The translations under genes and the position numbers were made by a program. This document shows, in pieces, positions 15,511 through 23,197 of a DNA stretch of 64,000 bases. Source of the stretch: Amycolatopsis sp. QT-25 (GTDB lineage: Bacteria > Actinomycetota > Actinomycetes > Mycobacteriales > Pseudonocardiaceae); assembly GCF_029369745.1 (NCBI RefSeq), contig NZ_CP120210.1:1984001-2048000 (forward strand), given 5' to 3'. The notes beneath the pieces are model-generated. The model searched no databases. It was not told the DNA's origin and saw only the letters and a list, made by a program, of their open reading frames with translations. The first letter of the stretch is position 1. Each line of letters starts with the position of its first letter.

Positions 15511-17538
15511 GTGCCTTCAGACCCCGAGACGAAACCGGCCCCGTCCGCGCGGAAGGCCGGAGTCCTGCCGCTGGTGTCGATCGGTGCGCTCCTGGCGGCG
15601 GTGGTGGCCGTCGGCCTGGTCGCGCTGACCGGTGGTGCCGGTTACGTCATCGCCGGCCTGCCGGATCCCGGACTCGTGACCCGTTACGGCATCACCGTCG
15701 TCCGGGTGCTGGCCGAGGCGGCTTCGGTGCTGTGCGTGGGTTCGCTGTTGCTCGCCGCGTTTCTCGTCCCGCCGCAGAAGTCCGGCACGCTCGCGGCCGA
15801 CGGATACGCGGCCATCCGGGTCGCGGGTGCCGCCGCGTGGGTCTGGTTCTTCGCTGCCGCCGCGTCGATCTTCTTCTCCGCGGCCGACGGCGCCGGGCGC
15901 CCGTTCACCGAGGTGCTTTCTCCGCAGGTCCTGCTCGACCTCGTCGACGCCATCGAACAACCCAAGGCATGGCTGTTCACCGCGCTGATCGCGCTCCTGG
16001 TCGCGCTCGGCTGTCGTCTCGCGTTGACCTGGGGCTGGACGACGGTGGTCTTCTTCCTGTCGGTCGGCGGCCTCGTCCCGGTCGCGGTCACCGGGCATTC
16101 CGCCAGCGGTGGCTCACACGACATGGCGACCAACAGCCTGCTGTACCACCTGGTCGCCGCCGCGTTGTGGGTCGGCGGCCTGGTGGCGCTGCTCGCGCTG
16201 GGCTGGCGCCGCGGGGAGAACCTCAAGCTCGCCGCGACCCGGTTCTCCAAGCTGGCGCTGGTCTGCTGGATCGTGATGGCGGTCTCCGGCGTCGTCAACG
16301 CGCTGGTGCGGATCAGGCTCGCCGAACTGTTCACCACCGACTACGGCCTGCTGGTGCTCGCGAAGATCGTCGCGCTGCTGTTGCTCGGCGTCTTCGGTCA
16401 CCAGCAGCGGCAAAAGGGTGTCGCCGGGTTGGTGAACGGCGCGGGCGGCGGCCAGTTGCTGCGGCTCGCCGCCGTCGAGGTACTGATCATGTTCATCACG
16501 ATCGGCATCGCCACCGGGCTCGCGAAGACCCCGCCGCCGCAGGAATCGCTCACCCAGCCGTCGACCACGGAACTGTTGATCGGTTACGATCTCTACGGTC
16601 CGCCGACCGTCTTCAGACTGCTCACGGATTGGCGGTTCGACCTCGTCTACGGCACGCTCGCCCTCGTTCTCGCCGGGCTGTACCTCGCGGGGGTCCGGCG
16701 ACTGCGGCGCCGCGGCGACACCTGGGCCACGGGCCGGACGGTCGCGTGGCTCGGCGGCTGTTTCGTGCTGCTGATCGCGACGTCGTCCGGCATCGGGCGG
16801 TACGCGCCCGCGATGTTCAGCGTGCACATGGGCAACCACATGCTGCTGTCCATGGTGGCGCCGGTGCTGTTCGTGCTCGGCGGGCCGGTGACGCTCGCGC
16901 TGCGCGCGTTGCCCGCGGTGGGCAGGGACGCCCCGCCCGGACCGCGGGAATGGCTGCTCGCTTTCGTGCACTCGCCGCTTTCGCGGTTCCTGACGCATCC
17001 GATCGTCGCGCTGCTGCTGTTCGTCGGTTCCTTCTACGGCCTGTACTTCTCGGGCCTGTTCGACTCCGCGCTGAACTACCACTGGGCGCACCTGGCGATG
17101 AACGCGCACTTCCTGCTCGCCGGATACGTCTTCTACTGGCCGGTGATCGGCGTCGACCCGGCACCGCGCCGGCTCCCGCCGTTGGGACGGCTGGGAATGA
17201 TGTTCGCCGCCATGCCGTTCCACGCCTTCTTCGGGATCGCGCTGATGAGCATGCAGACCGTGCTCGGGCAGGACTTCTACCGCGGGCTGAAACTGCCGTG
17301 GGTCACCGATCTGCTCACCGATCAGCGGCTCGGTGGCGGGATCGCGTGGGCGTCCGGCGAACTGCCGGTCCTGCTGGTGCTGGTCGCGCTGCTGGTGCAG
17401 TGGGCGCGTCAGGACGAGCGGGAGGCCCGGCGGCGGGATCGCCGCGAGGACGTCTCGGGTGACGCGGATCTGAACGCCTACAACGCGATGCTGAAGAAGC
17501 TCGCGGATCAGGGGCAGCGGCCGGGTTCCGGCTCGTAG
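15511..17538 (+). CDS. CopD-CtaG fusion: copper transport / cytochrome c oxidase assembly membrane protein
   Basis: A 675-residue polytopic membrane protein. The N-terminal half (about 10-330) includes a CopD-like domain with LYHLVAAALWVGGLVALL. The C-terminal half (about 370-640) is a CtaG_caa3-type domain with HMGNHMLLSMVAPVLFVLGGP, HPIVALLLFVGSFYGLYFS and HLAMNAHFLLAGYVFYWPVIG. His and Met residues in these helices suit copper handling for oxidase assembly. This fusion is common in actinobacteria. The GTG start at 15511 is chosen because a signal-like hydrophobic segment follows; an upstream ATG would overlap the divergent phosphatase. Confidence 0.87.
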   Translation: MPSDPETKPAPSARKAGVLPLVSIGALLAAVVAVGLVALTGGAGYVIAGLPDPGLVTRYGITVVRVLAEAASVLCVGSLLLAAFLVPPQKSGTLAADGYAAIRVAGAAAWVWFFAAAASIFFSAADGAGRPFTEVLSPQVLLDLVDAIEQPKAWLFTALIALLVALGCRLALTWGWTTVVFFLSVGGLVPVAVTGHSASGGSHDMATNSLLYHLVAAALWVGGLVALLALGWRRGENLKLAATRFSKLALVCWIVMAVSGVVNALVRIRLAELFTTDYGLLVLAKIVALLLLGVFGHQQRQKGVAGLVNGAGGGQLLRLAAVEVLIMFITIGIATGLAKTPPPQESLTQPSTTELLIGYDLYGPPTVFRLLTDWRFDLVYGTLALVLAGLYLAGVRRLRRRGDTWATGRTVAWLGGCFVLLIATSSGIGRYAPAMFSVHMGNHMLLSMVAPVLFVLGGPVTLALRALPAVGRDAPPGPREWLLAFVHSPLSRFLTHPIVALLLFVGSFYGLYFSGLFDSALNYHWAHLAMNAHFLLAGYVFYWPVIGVDPAPRRLPPLGRLGMMFAAMPFHAFFGIALMSMQTVLGQDFYRGLKLPWVTDLLTDQRLGGGIAWASGELPVLLVLVALLVQWARQDEREARRRDRREDVSGDADLNAYNAMLKKLADQGQRPGSGS

Positions 17539-17619
17539 TCGCACCGGTGTGACCAGGGCGTGCACGGATAGCTCCGGCATTACCACATCTTCGTGTCCGC
17601 GCCGGCCCTCCGGCCCGAG

Positions 17620-17658
17620 TTGTCCACAGGAAGCCCACCTCGGCCGGAGTTGTCCACA
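17620..17658 (+). promoter_or_regulatory. Two direct DnaA-box-like 9-mers upstream of the SSB-like gene
   Basis: TTGTCCACA occurs at 17620-17628 and 17650-17658, each within the longer repeat GAGTTGTCCACAG and 30 bp apart, in the same orientation. The actinobacterial DnaA-box consensus is TTGTCCACA. They lie about 100 bp upstream of a single-strand-binding-protein gene, which suggests DnaA-linked control; binding is inference. Confidence 0.55.
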
Positions 17659-17755
17659 GATCCGGCTCGCGTCCTTTTTTGTCCTTCGATCCGCGGCAGT
17701 CTGTGCTCAAGGGAAACACCGGGAGCGGCCCGGATCGAGGAGAAAGGCGAGTGTG

Positions 17756-18244
17756 ATGGCGATGGGCGAAACGTGGGTGACCATGATCGGCAACCTGACC
17801 AGCGAACCGGTCCACCATCCGGAGCGCGTGCACGGGCACGATGTCGTGTCGTTCGGCTTGCGGAGTGTCGAACGCCGGTATGACAAGGAGAGAGGGGAGT
17901 GGGGTGAGGGGCGGCAGCTCGCGGTGAAGGTCACCTGCTGGCGCAAGCTGGCGATGGCGGCGTTCTCCTGCCTGAGCAAGGGCGATCCGGTGATCGTGGC
18001 CGGACGGCTGCGCGGCGCCGAGACCGCGGAGGAGATCCCCGCGCCTCTGGGTCTACCTGAGCTTGAGGCCTTCTCCATCGGCCCCAACCTCGCGCGTTGC
18101 TCGGCGGAGATCCACCGGATGGGACGCGACCGGCCGAGGGCGATCCCGCTCGCACCGCCGCCCGTGGGGAATCCCATGGTCACCGCGCTGGAGGACACGC
18201 CCTTGGCGGGAGAGGCCGGTGCTCGTTCAGTGATGTCGGGCTGA
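17756..18244 (+). CDS. SSB-like single-stranded DNA-binding protein (paralogue)
   Basis: A 162-residue OB-fold protein. It shows the SSB pattern: ETWVTMIGNLTSEPVHH near the start, VVSFGLRSVERRYDKE, VKVTCWRKLAMAAFSCLSKGDPVIVAGRL. It lacks the acidic C-terminal tip (DDDIPF-like) that recruits partner proteins in the replicative SSB and ends SVMSG instead. It is therefore probably the accessory paralogue, like the protein upstream of EttA in mycobacteria (Rv2478c). A second in-frame ATG lies two codons in. It precedes ettA by 63 nt on the same strand. Confidence 0.85.
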   Translation: MAMGETWVTMIGNLTSEPVHHPERVHGHDVVSFGLRSVERRYDKERGEWGEGRQLAVKVTCWRKLAMAAFSCLSKGDPVIVAGRLRGAETAEEIPAPLGLPELEAFSIGPNLARCSAEIHRMGRDRPRAIPLAPPPVGNPMVTALEDTPLAGEAGARSVMSG

Positions 18245-18307
18245 CTGTCGGTAGCTCGACGGTGACCGCCGTCGAGGCCGCGATCGGCTCGCTCTACGAT
18301 CGCTTGT

Positions 18308-19984
18308 ATGGCCGAGTTCATCTACACCATGAAGAAGGTGCGCAAGACCGTCGGGGACAAGGTCATCCTCGACGACGTCAGCACCGCGTTCTACCCCGGC
18401 GCCAAGATCGGCGTGGTGGGGCCGAACGGCGCGGGTAAGTCCACCGTTCTGAAGATCATGGCGGGGATCGAGCAGGCCAGCAACGGCGAAGCCTTCCTCC
18501 AGCCTGGCGCCAGCGTCGGCATCCTCATGCAGGAGCCGGAGCTCAACGAGGAAAAGACCGTCCGCGAGAACGTCGAAGAAGGTCTCGGCGACATCAAGGT
18601 CAAGCTCAACCGCTTCAACGAGGTCGCCGAGCTGATGGCGACCGACTACAGCGACGCCCTGATGGAGGAGATGGGCAAGCTCCAGGAGGACCTCGACCAC
18701 GCCGACGCCTGGGAGATCGACTCCGCGGTGGAGCAGGCGATGGACGCCCTCCGTTGCCCGCCGCCGGAAGAGCCGGTCACCCACCTCTCCGGTGGTGAGC
18801 GCCGCCGGGTCGCGCTGTGCAAGCTGCTCCTGTCCGCGCCCGACCTGCTGCTCCTCGACGAGCCCACCAACCATTTGGACGCCGAAAGCGTGCTGTGGCT
18901 GGAACAGTTCCTGGCGAACTACGCCGGTGCCGTCCTCGCCGTCACCCACGACCGGTACTTCCTGGACAACGTCGCCGAGTGGATCATGGAGCTCGACCGC
19001 GGCCGCGTGGTCGGCTACGAGGGCAACTACTCGACGTACCTGGAGAAGAAGCGCGAGCGCCTCGAGGTCCAGGGCAAGAAGGACGCCAAGCTCGCCAAGC
19101 GGCTGAAGTCCGAACTCGAATGGGTCCGGTCCAACGCCAAGGCGCGCCAGACCAAGTCGCGGTCCCGGCTCGACCGCTACGAAGAGATGGCCGCGGAGGC
19201 GGACAAGCACCGCAAGCTCGACTTCGAAGAGATCCAGATCCCGCCGGGGCCCCGGCTGGGCAGCGTGGTCGTCGAGGTCGAGAAGCTGCGCAAGGGATTC
19301 GACGACCGCGTGCTGATCGACGGGCTGTCGTTCGACCTGCCGCGTAACGGCATTGTCGGCGTGATCGGGCCGAACGGTGTCGGCAAGACGACCCTGTTCA
19401 AGACGATCGTCGGGCTTGAGGAGCCGGACGACGGCCGGGTCAAGATCGGCGAGACGGTGAAGCTGTCCTATGTGGACCAGAACCGTGGCGGGATCGACCC
19501 GAAGAAGACGGTATGGGAGGTGGTTTCGGACAAGCTGGACTACATCCACGTCGGGCAGACCGAAATGCCCTCGCGTGCCTACGTCAGCGCGTTCGGTTTC
19601 AAGGGTCCGGACCAGCAGAAGCCGGCGGGCGTACTCTCCGGTGGTGAGCGCAACCGGCTGAACCTGGCGCTGACCCTCAAGCAGGGCGGGAACCTGATCC
19701 TGCTCGACGAGCCGACGAACGACCTGGACGTCGAGACCTTGGGCTCGCTGGAGAACGCTCTTGAGCAGTTCCCCGGGTGCGCCGTGGTCATCTCGCACGA
19801 CCGGTGGTTCCTCGACCGGGTCGCGACGCACATCCTCGCCTGGGAAGGCACGGACGAGAACCCCTCGCAATGGTTCTGGTTCGAAGGTAACTTCGAAGGC
19901 TACGAGAAGAACAAGGTCGAACGTCTCGGCGCCGAGGCGGCTCGTCCGCACCGCGTCACCCATCGCAAGCTGACCCGCGACTGA
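18308..19984 (+). CDS. ettA: Energy-dependent translational throttle protein EttA (ABC-F)
   Basis: A 558-residue ABC-F ATPase with two nucleotide-binding domains and no membrane segments. The first Walker A is GPNGAGKST (38-46) with signature LSGGERRRVALC and LLLLDEPTNHLD. A linker helix region (YLEKKRERLEVQ to DKHRKLDFEEI) follows, containing the ribosome-contacting arm. The second Walker A is GPNGVGKTT with LSGGERNRLNLA and LILLDEPTNDLD. Length and the QWFWFEGNFEGYE ending match EttA, which gates the first elongation step on 70S ribosomes according to energy status. Same-strand neighbours are the SSB-like gene and a large Pro-rich protein gene. Confidence 0.95.
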   Translation: MAEFIYTMKKVRKTVGDKVILDDVSTAFYPGAKIGVVGPNGAGKSTVLKIMAGIEQASNGEAFLQPGASVGILMQEPELNEEKTVRENVEEGLGDIKVKLNRFNEVAELMATDYSDALMEEMGKLQEDLDHADAWEIDSAVEQAMDALRCPPPEEPVTHLSGGERRRVALCKLLLSAPDLLLLDEPTNHLDAESVLWLEQFLANYAGAVLAVTHDRYFLDNVAEWIMELDRGRVVGYEGNYSTYLEKKRERLEVQGKKDAKLAKRLKSELEWVRSNAKARQTKSRSRLDRYEEMAAEADKHRKLDFEEIQIPPGPRLGSVVVEVEKLRKGFDDRVLIDGLSFDLPRNGIVGVIGPNGVGKTTLFKTIVGLEEPDDGRVKIGETVKLSYVDQNRGGIDPKKTVWEVVSDKLDYIHVGQTEMPSRAYVSAFGFKGPDQQKPAGVLSGGERNRLNLALTLKQGGNLILLDEPTNDLDVETLGSLENALEQFPGCAVVISHDRWFLDRVATHILAWEGTDENPSQWFWFEGNFEGYEKNKVERLGAEAARPHRVTHRKLTRD

Positions 19985-20000
19985 GGGCCGGGGGTTCCCC

Positions 20001-22853
20001 GTGGAAGCCAGCAAGCGCCAACGGCCGGGCTCGCCCACCACCTCGGTGAGCGGGCGGACGGTTGCCACCGGGGGAACCCTGTCCGCTGTCGGCAGGTTGA
20101 TCGAACGCGCGGACGCCCTGCACCTGAGGGCGCCCGAGCTCGCCTTGGTCCTCGGGGAGCGCGCGGCCGCGCTCGCCGAGGCCGCGGGTGCCGACGAGCA
20201 GTGGATCCGCGCGGAGAGTCTGGTGGTCAGCGCGCGGGTGCGGCTCGGTGGCCGTCCCCGGATGGCCGGCCGGGCGGTGGCCGCCCTGCGTGCCGCCGAA
20301 CACGCGGGCTACGGCGACATCGCCGCTCGGTTACGGATCGATCTGGCCGTTTGTGCGCGCAGTGTCGGCATCCCGTTGACGGGGCTGGCCGCACTGCGTC
20401 CGCTGCTGGCGGATCCGGCGGTCTCGCCGGCGCACCGGGCCGAGGCGTTGTGTCACCTCGTCGGCTGCTTGGCGCAGTTCGGCCGCAAGGCGGAGCTGGA
20501 TCGCGTGCTCGCCGAGGCGGACAAGCTGGTGCTCGGCGACGGCTCGATGTCGGCGGACTCGCAACTGCTGATCCGCGCGATGCTCCGGGTCGGAGTGTCG
20601 GCGCACCGCCGCCGTCACGGAGATCTGACCTCGGCCGCCGACGCCGCGCGGACCGGGCTCGGCATGCTCGAAAAGCTCGCGAATCCCCGTGACGACGGAG
20701 GTCTCGTCCGGATCAGGCTGGTCCTGCAACTCGTCTGCACGTTGCTGGACAAGGGCGACACGGAAATGGCGCTGGAGGTGGCGCAGCCGATCCTCGACGC
20801 GCCCGTCCGGGCCGCCGGGATCGCGCCGGCCGCGTGGCTGCGGCTGGCGGTGGCCACCCGTGTTCTGCTGCCCGCGGGATCCGGGGAAGCCGCGGGCATG
20901 CTCGTGCGTGAAGCGGTCGCCGGGACCGAGGACCACAACCTGCACGCCGTCACGGCACGGTTGTGGCTGGAACTCGCGCAGATCGAGGAACGGCTCGGGC
21001 GGGCCGAGGAGGCCATCGGCTGCCTGCATCGTTCGCGTGCCGCCGAGCATCTGCACTCGCGTGCGCGCAGGCAGGCGTGCAACGTCCTGGTCGGTGAGTT
21101 CGGCGCGGCCGAGAACGCCGCTGTCGACCTCGACGACGTCCTGCGGGCCGTCGCCGCGAGGCCGTCGGCCACGCCGATGCCGGTTCCGCCGCCGGAATCG
21201 GCCGAGGTGACCGCGGTGATGGCGCCGATCGACGCGGCGCCCCCGAAGCGGCCCGCGGCCGAGCCGCCGGTTCGTCGCGAGCCGACGCAGCCCGCCCGGC
21301 CGAGCAGGCAGGCGGAACGCCCGCGGGTGCGGCAGTTGCCGGTCGAGGGCCCACGTCCCGCCGAACCGCCGCGTCCCGCCGAACCGCCGCGTCTCGCCGA
21401 ACCGCCGCGTCTCGCCGAACCGCCGCGTCCCGCCGAACTGCCACGTCCCGCCGAACCACCGCGTCTCGCCGAACTGCCACGTCCCGCCGAACCGCCGCGT
21501 CCGGAGGAGCCTGCCGGTACTCCGGTCGTGGAGAAGACCGAAGTACCGGTGTTGAGACCACCGTCCCGTCCGGAGCCCGCTCGGGAAGCGGCGGCGTCCG
21601 ACAGCGACTGGCGTCGCCGGGTGCCGAAGAAATTTCAGCGACCCGAACCGTCGATCAGGTTCGAGCCCAAGGCCGAACCCGTCGCACCGAAACTGATGCC
21701 GCCGCCGAAACCGGAGCCCGCACCCGCGTCACGTCCGGAGTCCGGGCGACGACGCCGTCCAGAGGCTCCAGAGGCTCCAGAGGCTCCAGAGGCTCCAGAG
21801 GCCCGCGAGACCGTCGCGTCCGAACCAGCGGTCGCCCAGCCGGAAAATCCCGCCGCGCGGCGGCGACGGCGGCCCGAGTCCGAGACGCCCGTCCGGATCG
21901 AGGAGCCGGTGCGGACCGAGGAGCCGGTGCGGGTGGAGGGTCCAATACGGGTCGACGAGCCGGCGCGGACCGAGCAGCCGGTGCAAGCAGACGGTTCAGT
22001 ACGGGCCGACGAGCCGGTACGGGCCGGGGAGTCTGTGCGGCCTGAGGAGCCTGTGCGGCCTGAGGAGCCGGCGCCCGTGGCCTTCTCGGAGTCCGTGGCC
22101 CCGGAGCTGCTTCTCGCTCCCGAACCCGCCGCCGAACCCCGGCCGCGCCTGGCGGCGGAGGTCCAGCCTCCGCGTCCGCCGGGGACCGCCGCCCCGTTGT
22201 GGGAAAGCGACGAGTGGGCGGCCGAAGAGCGCGTCCGCCGGTCCTCCGCCCCGGTCTCGCGCAAGACCAGGCACGACGCCGAACACGGTTCCGTGGCGGC
22301 GAAATCGGTGCTGGACCGGCTCGGGATCTCGAGCACCGGCGGGCAGGGCGGTGGCCGCCGTCGCGCGGACGGCGCCGCGGATTCCGTACATCCGGAAACC
22401 GCCACCGAAGAGCGGGCCGACACCGGCCGTGCCCGGCGGGAGCAGCCCCAGGTCGAGTACATCGAACCCGCCGTACCGCTCGCGCCGCCGCCTCGGGAAG
22501 ACCCCGTGCCGCCTCCGGCCCGCGAAACCCGGGAAAGCCCTCGCTCCGGCGCCAACGAAGAGGTCACGGATCCGTGGCTGCCGCGGCTGCGGATGCCGCC
22601 CGCGCTGGACCCGCTGACCGACACCGGTTCGTGGCGGCCGATCGCGCCGTTCCCGGAAAGCTATGCCCGTGCGATCGCGGAGGACGAGCCGCCGCCGGAC
22701 GCCGGTCTCGCCGACCTGCTCGCCCGCGCGCTCGCGGAGCACCAGGCGGGTACCGCCAGTGCCGCCGCGCTCGTGAAGCAACTTGGTTCCCAGGACTCGG
22801 GAAAGCGTCCGGTCAACGGCCACGACCGGCACCGCGCCAGCGGCAGGGACTGA
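20001..22853 (+). CDS. Large Pro/Glu-rich protein with helical-repeat N-terminus, function unknown
   Basis: A 950-residue protein I cannot assign. Residues about 20-370 are alpha-helical and Ala/Leu-rich with TPR-like spacing (RADALHLRAPELALVLGERA, QIEERLGRAEEAIGCLHRS). Residues about 400-860 are low complexity, rich in Pro, Glu and Arg, with several DNA-level tandem arrays (RPAEPP, EAP, EEPVR). A short conserved-looking C-terminus follows (DPWLPRLRMPP, LADLLARALAEHQAG). No signal peptide or membrane segment. The GTG start lies 16 nt after the ettA stop, so it may be cotranscribed with ettA. It separates ettA from gdh, which are adjacent in M. tuberculosis. Confidence 0.75.
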   Translation: MEASKRQRPGSPTTSVSGRTVATGGTLSAVGRLIERADALHLRAPELALVLGERAAALAEAAGADEQWIRAESLVVSARVRLGGRPRMAGRAVAALRAAEHAGYGDIAARLRIDLAVCARSVGIPLTGLAALRPLLADPAVSPAHRAEALCHLVGCLAQFGRKAELDRVLAEADKLVLGDGSMSADSQLLIRAMLRVGVSAHRRRHGDLTSAADAARTGLGMLEKLANPRDDGGLVRIRLVLQLVCTLLDKGDTEMALEVAQPILDAPVRAAGIAPAAWLRLAVATRVLLPAGSGEAAGMLVREAVAGTEDHNLHAVTARLWLELAQIEERLGRAEEAIGCLHRSRAAEHLHSRARRQACNVLVGEFGAAENAAVDLDDVLRAVAARPSATPMPVPPPESAEVTAVMAPIDAAPPKRPAAEPPVRREPTQPARPSRQAERPRVRQLPVEGPRPAEPPRPAEPPRLAEPPRLAEPPRPAELPRPAEPPRLAELPRPAEPPRPEEPAGTPVVEKTEVPVLRPPSRPEPAREAAASDSDWRRRVPKKFQRPEPSIRFEPKAEPVAPKLMPPPKPEPAPASRPESGRRRRPEAPEAPEAPEAPEARETVASEPAVAQPENPAARRRRRPESETPVRIEEPVRTEEPVRVEGPIRVDEPARTEQPVQADGSVRADEPVRAGESVRPEEPVRPEEPAPVAFSESVAPELLLAPEPAAEPRPRLAAEVQPPRPPGTAAPLWESDEWAAEERVRRSSAPVSRKTRHDAEHGSVAAKSVLDRLGISSTGGQGGGRRRADGAADSVHPETATEERADTGRARREQPQVEYIEPAVPLAPPPREDPVPPPARETRESPRSGANEEVTDPWLPRLRMPPALDPLTDTGSWRPIAPFPESYARAIAEDEPPPDAGLADLLARALAEHQAGTASAAALVKQLGSQDSGKRPVNGHDRHRASGRD
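21354..21497 (+). repeat. 18-bp tandem array, 8 units (RPAEPP)
   Basis: Eight contiguous 18-bp units of the form CGTCYCGCCGAACYRCCR inside the 950-aa protein gene. Units are in frame and encode R-P/L-A-E-P/L-P. Substitutions between units are few, so the array is recently expanded or homogenised. Confidence 0.9.
21762..21797 (+). repeat. 9-bp tandem array, 4 units (EAP)
   Basis: Four identical copies of GAGGCTCCA, in frame, encoding Glu-Ala-Pro in the disordered part of the 950-aa protein. Perfect identity implies slippage-prone, recent expansion. Confidence 0.9.
21901..22074 (+). repeat. Degenerate ~24-bp array (EEPVRxE)
   Basis: An imperfect array of units related to GAGGAGCCGGTGCGG, in frame, encoding variants of E/D-E-P-V-R followed by one or two variable residues and an acid. 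It continues the charged low-complexity region of the 950-aa protein. Confidence 0.75.
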
Positions 22854-23197
22854 TCGCGCGAGAGCAAAGGTCCCTTGCTTCACCTCGGTGGTGCCCGAAA
22901 GTGGCTTGAACGATTCAGTCGGCCCGGTGAATCCGTCCGCCGCGGCACCGCGGGGAAAGGGGTGCTGGTCACCCCCGGTGCGGCGAGGTGCGGGAAGGGC
23001 CGGACAGACCGCCGACGTGACCGGCGAGTAGCTGAACCGATCACGGCGATTCCGGTATCTGAGCAGGGAAATCTTCGACGGCCGGGAAAGACCCGGCCTT
23101 GTGGGGCCGACGGTCCGGAGCTGTAGGTTGGGGCTGGGCCGGTACAGAGTCGTGCCGGTCGCGGTGTCAATCTCGCTACAGTGGAGAGTTGCCTCTA
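22854..23197. other. Gene-free gap upstream of gdh
   Basis: The 344 bp between the 950-aa protein gene and gdh hold no convincing gene: short open frames on both strands lack ribosome binding sites and family resemblance. A short imperfect palindrome (AGCAAAGGTCCCTTGCT) lies near 22864-22880. The gdh promoter presumably lies in the distal part; I cannot point to -35/-10 boxes with confidence. Confidence 0.5.

Noticed and set aside
16114..17586. A 490-codon minus-strand frame opposite the CopD-CtaG gene
   Set aside because: Gln/Arg/His-rich composition and no family resemblance; typical shadow of a membrane-protein gene in GC-rich DNA.
11154..17658. Chromosomal replication origin, because of four DnaA-like boxes
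   Set aside because: Too few and too spread boxes, and no dnaA, dnaN, recF or gyr genes nearby.
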